Part shown: one piece after another, positions 23,023 through 35,113 of the stretch
Layout: every line of letters begins with the position of its first letter
Position numbering within the stretch: the stretch's first letter is position 1
Assembly: GCA_026770025.1 (NCBI GenBank)
Contig: JAMXDE010000083.1
Location: 1 to 64,000 of the forward strand
Direction of reading: 5' to 3'
Length of the DNA: 64,000 nucleotides
Source of the DNA: Craspedostauros australis
Taxonomy: Eukaryota; Bacillariophyta; Bacillariophyceae; Mastogloiales; Achnanthaceae
Made by a program: the position numbers and the translations under genes
The notes under the pieces: model-generated
The model's database searches: none
Told to the model about the DNA's origin: nothing
What the model saw: only the letters and a program-made list of their open reading frames with translations

Positions 23023-23824
23023 GTTGGCAAGTTACGCACACGGATGCCTACAATTGTGGAAGATGGCGTTGTTGATAGTCGGTCTGTTTGCTATTTCATT
23101 ACATTGGCACTCCAATCCTCTCGGTGTCCGTTCTCTTGCCCGATGCTCTCGGCACGTTTATCTGTTTTGTAGATTGGGTCACCAACTATGAGTCGGTGCG
23201 CGAGATGCTCTCTCCCTATTATTCGTATTCTCTCTCTCTCGATATCGTGTACTTGTGCTACACGATACTCCGTGTTCAATGCGTACTCCGCATTCGACAC
23301 TCCATTTGTTCATTGCTGGGTCCTACTCCATGAGTACTTACCACTTGAACTCCTCTTTGTGTATCCATGATCTCAATGCCCTTCAGTCATCAAATCTTCA
23401 CCTTCTGCTTCTGACATGGAGACAGATGTCGACGTGGTGACATGATGACATCCTGTCAACGTCAGCTGTCGTCTTTCTGCTCTCCAGATGTCACAATCCA
23501 TTGATGATGGAATGGTCTGTCAGATGATATTGTCATGTGGGGTTTAGTTGGGAGGTACATCGAGCTTTGCTCGATACCATGCATTTTCATTGATGGATGG
23601 ACAGACGATGTTCCTGATTCTCTCAGAAATCGTTGATTGCAAATTTCCTCCAGAAATTCTGCTCATTTTCGTGTGTTCCATTTGTGCTGTGATTCTGACA
23701 AATCACAGCATACTATTGACACGAATGTAGTTGTACCGTCCGTACATGTATAAGAGAATAACAGATGAACGATGCACATATACACGTACATCTTGACACA
23801 TACACGCATGTACATCTCTCGACA
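23023..23824 (+). repeat. R-family LTR-like repeat, copy R2
   Basis: About 802 bp begin TGTTGGCAAGT and end ACATCTCGACA, the TG...CA form of an LTR, and align over their whole length with R3 (31674-32446). No matching flanks were found. Its right end joins directly onto the PIGW-like coding sequence, so it probably marks the breakpoint that removed the first half of that gene. Confidence 0.75.
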
Positions 23825-24568
23825 CTGCTGGCTGGGTCACTGGGCCTATACCAATCATTGCTATCGTTCGGAAACGTTCAGGTGTGCATTGAAGACGCAC
23901 TGCATGTCTGCTCCGGCGATCCCTACACGATGGAATCCGTCTGTGATCTGTTTGCCGCGAATCGCGAAGGCATTCTGAGTTGCGTGGGGTATGTCTCAGT
24001 CTATTGGATGGGGCAAGCCATTGGTCAGCAATACCTGTGGTCCCAAACAGATCCAACAGACATGACGAAGGTCCCGCAAGCGCGGCCATTGGCCTTCCTC
24101 AAGATCGCAGCGGCGCTGTGGATTATCCATGCAATCCTAACAGTCGCATTGCAAATTCCAGTATCGCGACGAAGTGCCAACTCCAGTTTTTGCGTCTGGA
24201 TAGCAGCACATCATGCGTCGTTGCTGGCAATGATCGATTGGACATGGGCGCGCATTCATTCAGGCAGCAGCCATCCCACGACAGACTCGACCGTTCCAGA
24301 TGTGTGGTCCAAGATCAATCGCCATGGATTGCCTATGTTCGTCATCGCCAACGTCCTCACAGGAATCGTCAATCTCTCCATCGATACGATGGCTGTATCC
24401 GACCCCATCGCAGTTTGCATCGTGTTTGCGTACCTTGCCATCGTGGGTATCATTGCCACGAAAATCGGCTGGATACGGTCAACGATCATCGCGGTGGCGC
24501 AATTGTCAAGAAAACCTGCCAATCTGCAAGTGTCGGGAGCATCCAAGTTCGAGGAAAAGGAGCAGTGA
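23825..24568 (+). pseudogene. PIGW: 5'-truncated PIGW/GWT1-like inositol acyltransferase
   Basis: About 245 residues match the C-terminal half of PIGW/GWT1, the multispanning ER enzyme that acylates the inositol of GPI-anchor precursors. Family-typical stretches are ANREGILSCVGYVSVYWMG, the RRSANSSFCVW segment, and INRHGLPMFVIANVLTG followed by NLSIDTM. Hydrophobic helices are retained and the frame is open to its stop. The N-terminal half (roughly 200-250 residues in family members) is absent and replaced by the R2 repeat. An ATG at 23768 inside R2 is in frame, so a short product is conceivable, but it would lack most of the enzyme. No other PIGW piece was seen in the window. Confidence 0.75.
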
Positions 24569-24993
24569 CGGCACCATCTATCGCCGCTTCGGATCCTCTC
24601 CCTCTGTTGCATTTGCATGTTGCTTGATGGACTCCAACAGACGAGTACGACCACATACCGTGTCCCGGAGCTGGATGGGGCGAGTACTCGTAGGCCACAA
24701 GCACTCCGCGGGGGGCGCAAACTACGTCACTTAGAGCCTTCAAATTGAATCCCGCGCGGACATGCTCGATGATCTCAACGAACAGGAGGACAGGTAAGAG
24801 TATGTATGGTTCTTATTGTTAACATTTGCGATTGTGCAAATTGGGTCTCCGATTTCCTCTTCCCTCAGAGTCTCCGTTCGCCCTCAGATCTAACACATTG
24901 CCATGTCTGGGCAACCTCCGTCGTGATTCCATCATCGACGTGACCTCCCACGGTCACTTTATCGCTCCTTGCGTCCACCAGTTATACTCACGG
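24569..24993. other. gap between the PIGW fragment and cyclase gene 2 (convergent 3' ends)
   Basis: This 425-bp stretch lies between two stop codons facing each other. It should hold the 3' UTR of the minus-strand cyclase gene. No repeat or reading frame of note was found. Confidence 0.5.
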
Positions 24994-27900
24994 TTAAGAT
25001 GAAGCCATCGACACTGAGGTTGATGCCGACAGAGCGAGTGGATCGGGTTTCGCTGATTCGGAAGAGATACTGCTGTTCTCCAAATCGAGCGCATCCACCA
25101 TGTCTGCCAGCACCTCACGCCCTCTGGCCTCCCACTCCTTTCGGTTTGCCATTGCATAGTTCAGGTACTCATCGCTCGACTTGCCAAATACACCACACTC
25201 CTTCAGCTTCTTGGCCAACGGGATGATGTAAAAGTCAAAGAAACCGATCTCACCTTCATACCAATTCTCCATGGGATTGGTACCCGATCGACCAGCTTGG
25301 TAGGCTGTGTAAAACTCCTTGAACAGCCTCTCGTTCCACTTGCGATACACATGCCAGTGCTGCATGGTGTGCGCGACATCGGAGGCCTGGATCAAGTGCT
25401 CAATCACGATCGTGGCCTTGCGGTTGATCGCATCTCGGGGATCGTCCAGCTGGGTTGATGGATCGTCTGGCGATGACACCGATTCACCCGCAGGCTGTTG
25501 GTTGAAGGCCTTGTCCCATCGATCGTTCCTCAGCTTCTTCAGATCGGCGTCGACGATGTCTGTTGCCATGACACCGTTCACCACAAGCTGTCTCAGACGA
25601 CGGAGCTCGGATGTCGTGGAGCAGATGCACTCACGAAGCTCCAGGAAGTCCTCGGCCATGAACAGATCCCAGGCAAGGACCACGGAGTTCTGCTCGGCCA
25701 CAGATCGGTTGTTGTACAGCGCTGCGATCCTGGTCTTCTCCTTCACGAGCTGAGCGTTGGTCACTCCGAGATGATCGACATCATGGATGAGAGCAGAGAA
25801 GGCGCAGGCAAACTGGGTCAGCGGATCAGAGGTGATACCGTACGTGTGATCGTGGAGGCTGGCCGCGACTTGATCGGTGGCTTCGGTGACCGAAATTCCA
25901 TCGATCGACTTCTCCAGCATCAGGTCGGTCGGCGCAACGATGCGAGCCAGGAGCTTGATGACGGACATGGTCACGTGCGATGCGTGCTCGAAGTTGTGGA
26001 AGGAGTTGGCGCGGTACATGCTGGCGATGCTGGCGATCAGCTCTCGCAGCTGCTGCACGATGACAGGATCGAGATGGATCTGATCTGGATCAGCGTACTG
26101 TCTGGCGATCTTGGAATCAAACTCAGGAAGGCTGATGATCTCCCGCACCTCATCGAGCGGATTGAAAGTCGCACCGATATCGATATCGATGTCGATGTCG
26201 GATGGGTGAGCAGAAGGCTGGTCCCAATTTGCGGAGCTTGCGTACACTTGAGATCGACGTGGCTTCACAGTCTTGGAGTTCTCGTTGATGGCATGCTTGC
26301 GGGCGACGATCTGCTTGATCAGATTCAGCAGCATCTCCACGTTCCAGTCCACAAGACGCAGACTGCGCTCGTCTAGTCCGCTTTCTGCGACGCGGCCTGA
26401 TTGGTCCACTGGTCTGGACGCAGCTGGCATGAGGCTCTGCAGGCATCCAGCATCGCTGTTGCTGGTGCAGCTTCCGCGATCCTTCTGGTCGTATCCAGAG
26501 CCGATCCAGTATCTGCGCATCGGAGGGGCGTCGAATGAGCGATGGAGCAGACAGGAAGGCAGGTGGCAATTGAGAGATAGATTGCACAGAACAGTAGTAA
26601 TCAGGTGTGAGATGAAGATGAAGAGGAAGAAGACAAACGAAGCAACAGCCGTGTCGGTAATAGTACCAACAGCATCAACAGCATCAACAGCATCAACAGC
26701 ATCAACAGCATCAACAGCATCAACAACACAAACACAAACACGAATGCAACCGTCAACTCACGTTTGCATATCCCCCTTTCCTTTGGCCTTCACCATGTGC
26801 TCGCGTTTGATCAGCCAGTGTCCCTTGCCGCAGAACTTCAAATACTCAGCAGTCTCCGTAGACACCTGGATTCGCCCAACCTGACCAGTGTGCTCGATAC
26901 GGGAAGCCGTATTCATCGTATCTCCGAACAGCTGGAAGCGAGCCCTCTCTCCTCTCAGGACACCAGCGGTCACCGGACCAGAGTGGATTCCGATACGAAG
27001 CGACAGATCACCCGTATCTGGACCGTGCGTGATCTCCAGCTCCTTCGTCATCACGTTCACGCGTGTGAGGATATCGCAAGCGAATTGGACCATCACCACG
27101 GCATGATCCTTTCGCGGATCAGGGATGCCGGTGGCGGCGACGTAGCAGTCACCGACGGTCTCGACCTTGAACACACGACGGGCCTTGGCGATCTGATCGA
27201 AGGAAGAGAAGATCTTCTCCAGGAACGTGAACACCTGGGATGGCTCACGGACGGAGCTCCAGGCGGTGAAGCCTGCGATATCCGCGAACAGGATCGTCGT
27301 GTCAAGGAACAGATCAGCCATGGGACGTGAGTCCATGCCAGAACCCTCAATGTCTCCGGCCAGGAAGCTCTTGAGGCCGGAGATTTGGCTGGCAACGCCC
27401 TTGTTTTTTCCTGTCTGACTGTTGGTGATGAGTCGATCGCGGATGTTTCGCGGGAAGAGGGACGAGACGATGGCGTTGGACTTGGCCGCATTCTCGACCA
27501 GTCTTTCGTTGCGGCGGTAGACGAAGAGGTCGTAGATGAAGAAGACGACCGCAACGAAGACGAATGTACAGCACACGATGATGGCGAATATCTCCGGAGT
27601 GAACTTGTCGTATGGTTGCTGGAAGTCGCGGGAGGGGTAGAGGAACATTGAGTACTGGCAGTGTCCTGGGGTGGTTGCGAAGTCTGCATGATCATTGAGG
27701 GCAAGGTCGACCTTTCGTTCGTAGCTGTCGTACTTTGTGTCATGCAGATCACCTGGTGGTCGTGTACGAAGAATGGGGGATGGAAAACGTAGATCAAAGA
27801 TTGAGGAAGCAGAAGACACGAAGAGAGTGAGGATGGTAGAAAGAGAAGCAAGCATACGTTTGAGCGAGATCGCGTGAAGCACCCCAGGGCACACACGTAC

Positions 27901-29701
27901 GGGGAGCGTGACGTGGCGAACAAATGTGAAGGCGCTTTGTGAAGAGTGAAGCGAATGGCATGGAGGCGAAGCGAGCGACAACGCTTACCGTTTCCCTCGA
28001 AGATGGCATCACCGCCATTGATGACATAGGTGTAGGATTGGTTGCAGTCGTTCTTGATGACAGCGTAGAAGCCCTTGACGTTGGAAGGGAGTAGATCCTT
28101 CAGTGCAGCGTCCCATGCAGCTCCGCCACCCAACACAGCGACGATTTTGGAGTTGTAGTCTCCAACTTTCTCGTGGACTGGGTGGAACGCGAAGCTGTGT
28201 GGATGTTCGGTGCTGGAATCTTTCAGTTTGGCATGCATGACCTCGTGCTCTTCTTGTGTAAAGCCGATGCCTGCTCCAATGTACTTGCGGACGTTTGAAA
28301 TGATGGTTTGGTTCTTGAGCGCGAAGATTGCTTTGGACACCAGATCATAGTCAGGTATGGAGAATGCGTTCCAGTTCACGAAGCCGTAGGTGAAAGTTGC
28401 TGGAGCGTTCTCCCAGAGCGGGAAGTAGTAGTCACGCTTGATGTCCTCCACGAAACCAGCGGGGGACGGGCGCGTGACGTACGAGTGAAAGCCAACTGGC
28501 TTCAGTTTGTCCAGGTTTCCGTTTTGTTCGATGTGGTCACCTTGGATCATTTTTTCGTGTGTCTCGGTGGTGTAACTGACCCACTCCTCCAGCTGGTCGT
28601 GCTCCACACGATGAAGACAGGCAACGACTTCCATGGGCGTTTGCTCCAGGAAAGTCTGGGCAAATGTTACGTAGTATTCGATGGATACGAATGGCCATGT
28701 TTGGTTGGTGACCTGTGCCGCCGCTGTTATTGAGTTCGCCAGTCCCCTGTACCCCATGCGGAGAGCTTGTTGTTGGTCGACAGCAGCATCTCCGACTGTT
28801 TTGGAGAATTGCTTGAACTGTGCGCATGAGCGTCCAAACGATCGATTGATGCGAATTGGTGGTACGATGGCGCACAGCAGTTCGACAGCCGGAGAGGTTT
28901 AGTCGTAGACAAGGAAGGATTGAGATGGATGAGTGATGGTTGCCGTGATGAAGAGAGGAGAGGTGAGATGTCGCTTTGCCATAGAGCACGGGGAGACGCT
29001 TGACCAGGAGGGAATCTGGTGGACTGTTTTGCCCACGGACTTGGAAGTTGGTATCCTCGGAGGGAAAGACTTCTGGGCGGCATACTTACGGCGGCGTCGA
29101 AGTTCTCGTCCTGTTCATCTTGGAGGAACTGGTGGGAGGAGCATGCGGGGCAGGTTGGTGTGAGGGTGTGCAGCAATGGCGAAACAGACCGATGGTGAGG
29201 TTAGTGCATGAACGACAAGCATCGAGATGGTGCCGGTTGAGATCAGGCATCAGGCATCAACATCGACAAAGTCAAGATCGATGTTGATGATAACGCCAAA
29301 GATAACACCAGGATAACACCAATGAAGACACTGATGATGGATGCTGTACATAGTCGTGGGTGAAGATGAATCATCGACAGGCCACCAACCCAAACCTCCA
29401 GCCGTGTGAGCATTCGTATCTCTCGCATTTGAGATCGCGAGCCCACACATTCTTGGACACAACTTACTCTGTATGTGGTCCAGGTGACCGTGACTGCTGT
29501 TGCGAGGAGAGCGCCGGTTACCATCAGCCTCCACAACCGAATGTTCAGTGTATCTTTTCTGGCGGCATTGCGCACTGCCTGAACCTCATCGCCCTCGTCG
29601 GACACAGAGTCCGTACCTTGGCTCGGTGCCACGGTAATAGATTCGTTGAACATGAAGCCATGTCGATTGCAATCGGCAGGTTCATCGATACTCCCTGACA
29701 T
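24994..29701 (-). CDS. receptor-type nucleotide cyclase fused to a cyclic nucleotide phosphodiesterase (copy 2)
   Basis: Five exons, read on the minus strand: 29701-29468, 29128-29090 (39 nt), 28817-27989, 27752-26762 and 26512-24994, about 1,203 residues. Exon count, phases and the 39-nt mini-exon match copy 1. The architecture is the same: one helix in exon 1, an outer domain, a second helix in exon 4, a class III cyclase domain and a C-terminal phosphodiesterase. The cyclase motif is the standard-looking VETVGDCYVAATG, unlike copy 1. The metal-site FADIAGFT and the Asn/Arg in DTMNTASRIEH are present. The phosphodiesterase has HNFEHASHV, HDVDHLGVTN and SDVAHTMQHW, with Glu for the purine-selecting Gln (GEIGFFDFYIIPL), as in copy 1. 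The outer domains are much less alike than the catalytic ones, so the two receptors may sense different inputs. The interdomain linker has a short Asp/Ile run. Confidence 0.9.
26668..26727. repeat. 9-bp minisatellite in intron 4 of cyclase gene 2
   Basis: About six to seven copies of GCATCAACA in the intron between the cyclase and phosphodiesterase exons. Copy 1 lacks it in the matching intron. Confidence 0.85.
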
Positions 29702-29908
29702 CTTGACCCCTCGCTTCTTCGACGTTGTCTCGATCTCTTGATTGATGGTGTCGTCGTCGTCGGCGGCGGCGGCGTCGTTGAATTAGCGCGTGCTTTCTTT
29801 GCAATACGCGCGGCCTGTTTTGTGTTGGTCTTGTTCGTGATGCTTTTGGTTCGTTTGCTTGCCTTTCTTTGCTTTTCTCTGCGTCTCTTTTTTATGTTTG
29901 AATGTGCG

Positions 29909-30042
29909 TCTCTCTCTCTCTCTCTCTTCCTCTCTGTGCGTGTGTTTGTGTGCGTGTGTTTGTGTGCGTGTGTTTGTGTTTGTGTGCGTGTGTTTGTGTG
30001 CGTGTGTTTGTGTGCGTTTGTGTGCGTGCGCGCGGGTGTGTG
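29909..30042. repeat. CT run followed by a GTGTGTTTGTGTGC-type minisatellite upstream of cyclase gene 2
   Basis: A run of CT dinucleotides (about 29909-29930) is followed by about 100 bp of alternating GTGTGTTT and GTGTGCGT units. It lies 200-340 bp upstream of the minus-strand start codon, within the likely promoter or 5' UTR. Long open frames on both strands here are by-products of the simple sequence. Confidence 0.85.
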
Positions 30043-30198
30043 TTGCTTCCTCTTTTCCAGTATTCTATTACATTTGTGAGCGACCAAACAAAAGAGATGT
30101 CGCAAGTTGTGTCGATTACGCTACCACCGCTCAAACCTTCCGAGTATGCGTAATAAGTTCCTCTTCGTTGCTGACACTGTGTGGCATTCCCGAAGCAG

Positions 30199-30260
30199 TT
30201 TCAGGGGAAGGCAAAGCGCTTTCAGGGGAAGGCAAAGCGCTTTCAGGGGAAGGCAAAGCG
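30199..30260. repeat. three tandem 21-bp units
   Basis: TTTCAGGGGAAGGCAAAGCG(C) occurs three times in a row without mismatch. The period is a multiple of three, so the frames stay open through it. Confidence 0.9.
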
Positions 30261-31667
30261 GATTCGGCAAACTCTCTGGCATGTCGTCGCCAAGGTCGGA
30301 TACGGACACATGTCCACCCATGAACTGGTAGTTTTTGGGAGAGTTATGGCACCGGAGGTTTCGAGACTTCCCCGCCCTCGTGAACTTCATCGGTGTGGAA
30401 AGCTGCTCCCTTACCGAAAACATCCGCTTTGTATTCTCCTTCAATTCGTTTGCGATCTGCCCGAGAAGGTTCACTTGCTTGTGGCGACATCCTCAGAGCA
30501 TCAAGTTCTGAGTGACATCCAAACCATTCCGTACTTTTGTATCGACGAGCCTAACTTTCCCGCATCCTTCAGTGGGGGCCAAAGAGCCAATCACTCTTGC
30601 ACACAGCTGAGACCTCGTCGAGCACATCTATCGTACGTTCAGACAAGTGCAAGCCACAAGATGGGCAAGAGAGCACAGAATGAATCATCGCACTGCATTC
30701 CCCAATCGATATACCCACCTCAAGATCCACGACCGAACCAAGTCGGAGCTTGTTCGGCTAAATTCCGCGGAGGTGAAGGCAAGCGTTCTACGACTCGGTC
30801 GTGGCAACTTCTGGTCAGTGTGCGCTGACCCTGTCAACTTTGGTCTTTTGTGAGACCCCCACGACTGTTTTCCGACGTTTGCGTCCACAGCGTCGTCAAC
30901 GGACGGAATGATGTGACCATTCAAGGACATTTTGTTGATGCGAACGCTTCTCCGCCAGTTGTGACGAACAGGTTGAATTCGCCTTTTCGGCGGCTTTCAC
31001 AGATTGGTAGGAAAAAGAATGTCATTTCGGGACACACGAAAGAGCACGTTTGGCAGAACGTTGTCAAAGTGAAACGTGCTTGTGTCAGGAATCAGGGGTA
31101 CAACTTTGTCAAGATACCCATGATTGCCGCACCTCCCAACAATATCTTCACGACTGAACAAGATCGACTCTTGTTGATCATACTTGGACCACCTTGTAGC
31201 TTGTCCCTTGTCACTCTTCCATCAGTGACTGACACCAATCACAGTCATGTCCTGCCATGGAGTCTGTCCATGTACCACTGCTGAAATGAGGGCGAACCTA
31301 TGGTTCAACCACTAGGGATGTATTCGCACATGAGCCAAGACTATGTGCGATACTGTCGATAAGTCCCAAGCATGTCAACGTGCATCGACGGACAAGAAGT
31401 CACCCCAATGGGAGAAACAATGAGAAGGAGAAATGGAGGCAATCTTGCAATCACCCAAGAGCACGAATGACGATGCAATATCAATCAAACATGACCACTG
31501 GATGAGTGATGGTGGCATACGAAGAATACTGAGGAATCGAGGATGATGTGGGATCGATCGGTCTGAGACCCATGCTGAAGGTACCCATGTGACTATGAAA
31601 AATGCAGCTCGAATGTAGAAGAGGCATGACACTACAGGAATGCATGATGAATCTGCAGGAGAGAGAG
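30261..31667. other. unassigned region upstream of the R3 repeat
   Basis: About 1.4 kb with open frames on the plus strand at 30181-30828 and 30850-31284, neither with recognisable motifs. The 21-bp triplication lies just inside the first. The sequence looks like decayed coding or repeat DNA, but no parent family was identified. Confidence 0.35.
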
Positions 31668-31673
31668 CATGAG

Positions 31674-32446
31674 TGTTGGCAAGTTCCGCTCACGGTAACC
31701 TACGATCGTGGAAGATGGTGTTGGTTGATAGTCGTTCGTTTGCTATTTCATTACTTGGTTACTCCGATCCTCTCGGTGTACACCAGTTGTCTTGCCCGAT
31801 GCTCTCGGCGCTTCAATCTGTTTCGTAGATTCGGTCTCCGACTATGAGTCGGTACGCGAGATCCTCTCTCGCTCCTCTCTGTATTCTCTCTCTCTCTACA
31901 TCGTGTACTCGTGTTACACGATACTCCGAGTTCGATGCGTACTCCGCATTCGACACTCCGTTCATTCAGTACTGGCTCCTACTCCATGAGTACTTACCAT
32001 TTGAAGTTCACCTTCTGTATCCATGATGCTGATGTCCTTCAGTCATCGGATCTTCGCCTCCTGCTCTGACTTGGAGACAGATGTCGACGTGGTGACATGT
32101 TGACATCCTGTCGACGTCAGTAGGCGTCCTTCTGCTCTCCAGATGTCACGTTCCATTGGTGATGCAGCAGTCTGTCAGATGATATCGTCATCTGAGGTTT
32201 AGTTGGGAAGTACCTCGAGATTCTCTTGGTACCATTGATGGATGGACGGACGATCTTCCAATTCTCTCAGAAATCGTTATTTGCAAATTTCCTCCAGAAA
32301 TCTTGCCCCTTTTCATGTGTTCCATTTCCGCTGTAATTCTGACGAATCCCAGCATACTATCGACACGAGTGTAGTTATACCGTCCAAGTGCGTATGAGAG
32401 AATAACGGGTGAACGATGCACATATACTCGCATGTACATCTCGACA
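31674..32446 (+). repeat. R-family solo LTR, copy R3, with target duplication CATGAG
   Basis: The 773-bp repeat begins TGTTGGCAAGT and ends ACATCTCGACA and matches R2 throughout. CATGAG lies directly on both sides (31668-31673 and 32447-32452), which sets the ends and shows that it moved as a unit. The TG...CA ends, the length, the 5-6-bp duplication and the lack of coding capacity fit a solo LTR. Confidence 0.8.
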
Positions 32447-32452
32447 CATGAG

Positions 32453-33895
32453 AGCAAGATGATGAAGCAGATGAAAGCAACCACGGACAAGTGCATGACC
32501 ATGGTGAACTGCTATGGACTATGCTTGCTGTTGAATTGGAATTGAAGAGAGTCAAGGAGTTTGTTCTCACAGTTCTAAAATGGTATGATCTAACAACAGA
32601 TTAGATTCATACTATAACCCCGGATCTCCAACAGGGACACAATAAAGTGGAAAGTAGCCTGTTCTTTATTGAACTTTGACTGAAGCCAAAGACATGGACA
32701 AGAGTCTTGTCATCGGTCCTTGGTATAAAAAACAAGGTCAAGGGTTGCATCATCACTGACGCGGACACACTGGCAACGTGGAAAGATCTGCGATGCTTTA
32801 TCAGCAGGTCCAACCCAACATCGAAGAGTGAAAATTTCTACATGCAAATCTTGATGTCCTCAGACATGGACATGCAGATGTTCATGATCTGGAATACACA
32901 ACCCGAGGGAGCGTACCACGAAGGCAAATACTCCAACAACCAAGATTTGAAAGATGCAGAACATAACACGGAAATAGGTTTCATGGAATACTCTAGCAAC
33001 TTGACCAAGGGTAAACAAACCCTGGTGATCATCAGCCAGCTGTTGGAAGAAAAGCATGCGAAGCTCAAAGTAGGCGGTTGAGTGAAGCACATGGGGAAGG
33101 TATCAGCGAAAATAGAGGGCAAAAGAAGTCAGGTTGTTTCCGACTTTGCATTCAAGTGTTGGACTTTGGCAGGTGAAAAGGGAAAGTGAGACTGCCAACG
33201 TCAGCGCGGTTATTCGTAGTGTACCCACAAACGTAGATGAGATGATTGAGACTGTTTTTCGAGTTGGTTTGGTGATTGTTAAGTTTGAGTTTTGTAGGGT
33301 TGTGTTTTGATGAGATTTTATTGGTTGAAGGTTGGAGAGGAAAACAAGATGGGCTCGTCATTGCACTGCTCTGCTGTTGGTTGTTGCTGTTCATGGTCTA
33401 GTACATTTGAAAATTGCTCCACAATCGCAGATGATGAAATCACGATGTTTCATCATTCTTGGCAGCTTTGAGAACTTCTTCTTCAATCGTTTGGAGTGGT
33501 TCCGCAGCTGTTCCAAGTCTTTGTCCTGTTTTTCAGTTTGCAGGATGGTCTTGCTTTGATCCAAGGCCAGTACATCCTGTATGGAAGATATCATGGCAAA
33601 TGATAGTTCAAATGTATCAACACCAGGGACCATTGGAGGCTGCATTTTTTAGCACTCATGATGTTAGAATAGGTGGCAAAGAGGTAGGTGAGAAGCATCA
33701 ACTGTGCATGCAGCATGGACGACACACTTTTATGCTTGCAGACAGATGGCTTCACATATGTAGGCTATTTTGGGGTCAGATTGCCTGTCCATTTTGTTGC
33801 TCATTCGTGTGTACTGGTGGTAGTACAGAAAACATGGTCAACAGTCAACAGGTACATGAGGGGAAATACCAATTTTGAGCAATTTTCAGTGACAT
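32453..33895. other. unassigned region between two solo LTRs
   Basis: Several short open frames occur here (for example + 32707-33081, 124 residues, and - 33645-33391, 84 residues with a Lys-rich segment). None has a recognisable domain, and the frames change every 200-400 bp. Decayed element sequence is likely, but no family could be assigned. Confidence 0.35.
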
Positions 33896-34580
33896 AGTTG
33901 GAATTCGTGTGCTGTTGGGACATGATCCGGAGGGAAGACCTCGCGGACTGCCAGTTTCAGAGAGACCGTTTGATGCAGTTCGCAAGGGGTGAGTGCCTGG
34001 GGAAGTAGTAGTGGTAACAATGAGCAGAGTAGTGCTGTTTGTACTAATCTTGGCTTGTGATTATACTGAGTTAGTTTGTAGTCTTGGTAGGATGAAGAAA
34101 TGGTGTCGCACAGTTGATATGGCTCTGCACTGATCCACATGGTTCAGTGTTGAGGGCAGACGTTGCTCCTTGCTCTTGTTCATCTCTCTGTGTGCTGTTG
34201 CATTGCAGTGTAGAGCATAACAGCTCAGCACTTTATTGAATCTGAGGATGCAGCAGCAGTTGTAGTTGGAATTCACCATTGGATTCCCTGCTTGAGTTGA
34301 AGCAGGTTGGATATTCATGCTATGACTGTGACGACAAGGTGGTTGTCATAGTCAGGGAGGGAATCAAGACAAGTTGCAGTTAGTAGGATCTGAGGAGCAT
34401 AGTTCCCAGGATGATTGGACTCAGGTCAATCATGGCATTGAGTCAGCAATGGTTCGTGAATGAAAGAGGAAGAAAAAGAGGAGAGGAGAGTTGGAAAGTT
34501 CCGCGCCAAAAGTGAATTTTCAGGCATCGGCAGCGGACACCATAGGTTGGAGGTCGTCTGTCCCTTATTGAACTTCAACT
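33896..34580 (-). repeat. copia-family solo LTR on the minus strand
   Basis: Read on the minus strand, the 685-bp repeat starts AGTTGAAGTTC and ends GAATTCCAACT. It contains the family motifs TTTTGGCGCGGAACTTTCC, ATTCACGAACCATTGCTGAC, GGGAACTATGCTCCTCAG and CAACCTGCTTCAACTCAAGC in the same order as the element A and B LTRs. It shares its edge sequences with the LTR at 21922-22668, so these two form a subfamily. No clear target duplication was seen. Confidence 0.82.
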
Positions 34581-35113
34581 ATTTTCGTTTCCAAGTGCCT
34601 GACTTCGTTGGAATCACAGCATACTTATTGATGTGGCTTTCGGTGACCCATAGAACAGTACTCTACTCTACTGTACCAACTAAAATGACATCACGACTTC
34701 AACGATGCGAAAGACTTCATGGATGACAGCTTTGGCCTCAATCTCGATTATGATCATCATTTCTGCTGGATCTTCCTCAAAACGAAGAGAGCGCACACCC
34801 CCAATCGAGATCAACCATGAGAGGGAATCGGCAAGAGCAAAATACTGGTGGAGGATTCGAATACTCCGACAGAGCAAGTACGGTGGCGGGCCGTCATGTG
34901 CGTGAGGGTTCGCCATCGTCGACAAGAAAGGCGAGGTGGACGAGTCTCATGGCACAGCCTTGGTTCGACCTCGCTTGGGTTTCCGTCGAGCCGCTCTTCC
35001 TCACTGGCCCCGTCGAATTCTGCCGTCTCTTGTTGTCATGCATTCATGCGCGCGCCGTGCAATATTTCTGAGCTTGGGCAGAACCATCTGGGACGATGTG
35101 TTCATAGCCCACC
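34581..35113. other. gap between the solo LTR and reductase gene 1
   Basis: The 530-bp stretch should include the 3' UTR of the minus-strand reductase gene. A minus-strand open frame at 34925-34680 (81 residues) reads plausibly but has no known motif, no clear splice partners and no supporting paralogue. Confidence 0.4.

Noticed and set aside
25498-26376. 292-residue plus-strand frame
   Set aside because: It is the antisense shadow of the phosphodiesterase exon of cyclase gene 2.
29738-30105. Long Val/Cys- or Thr/His-rich frames on both strands
   Set aside because: They are translations of CT and GT simple repeats upstream of cyclase gene 2.
33882-34590. Target duplication for the antisense solo LTR
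   Set aside because: TTTTC occurs near both ends but not directly adjacent to the LTR on the left, so it was not accepted.
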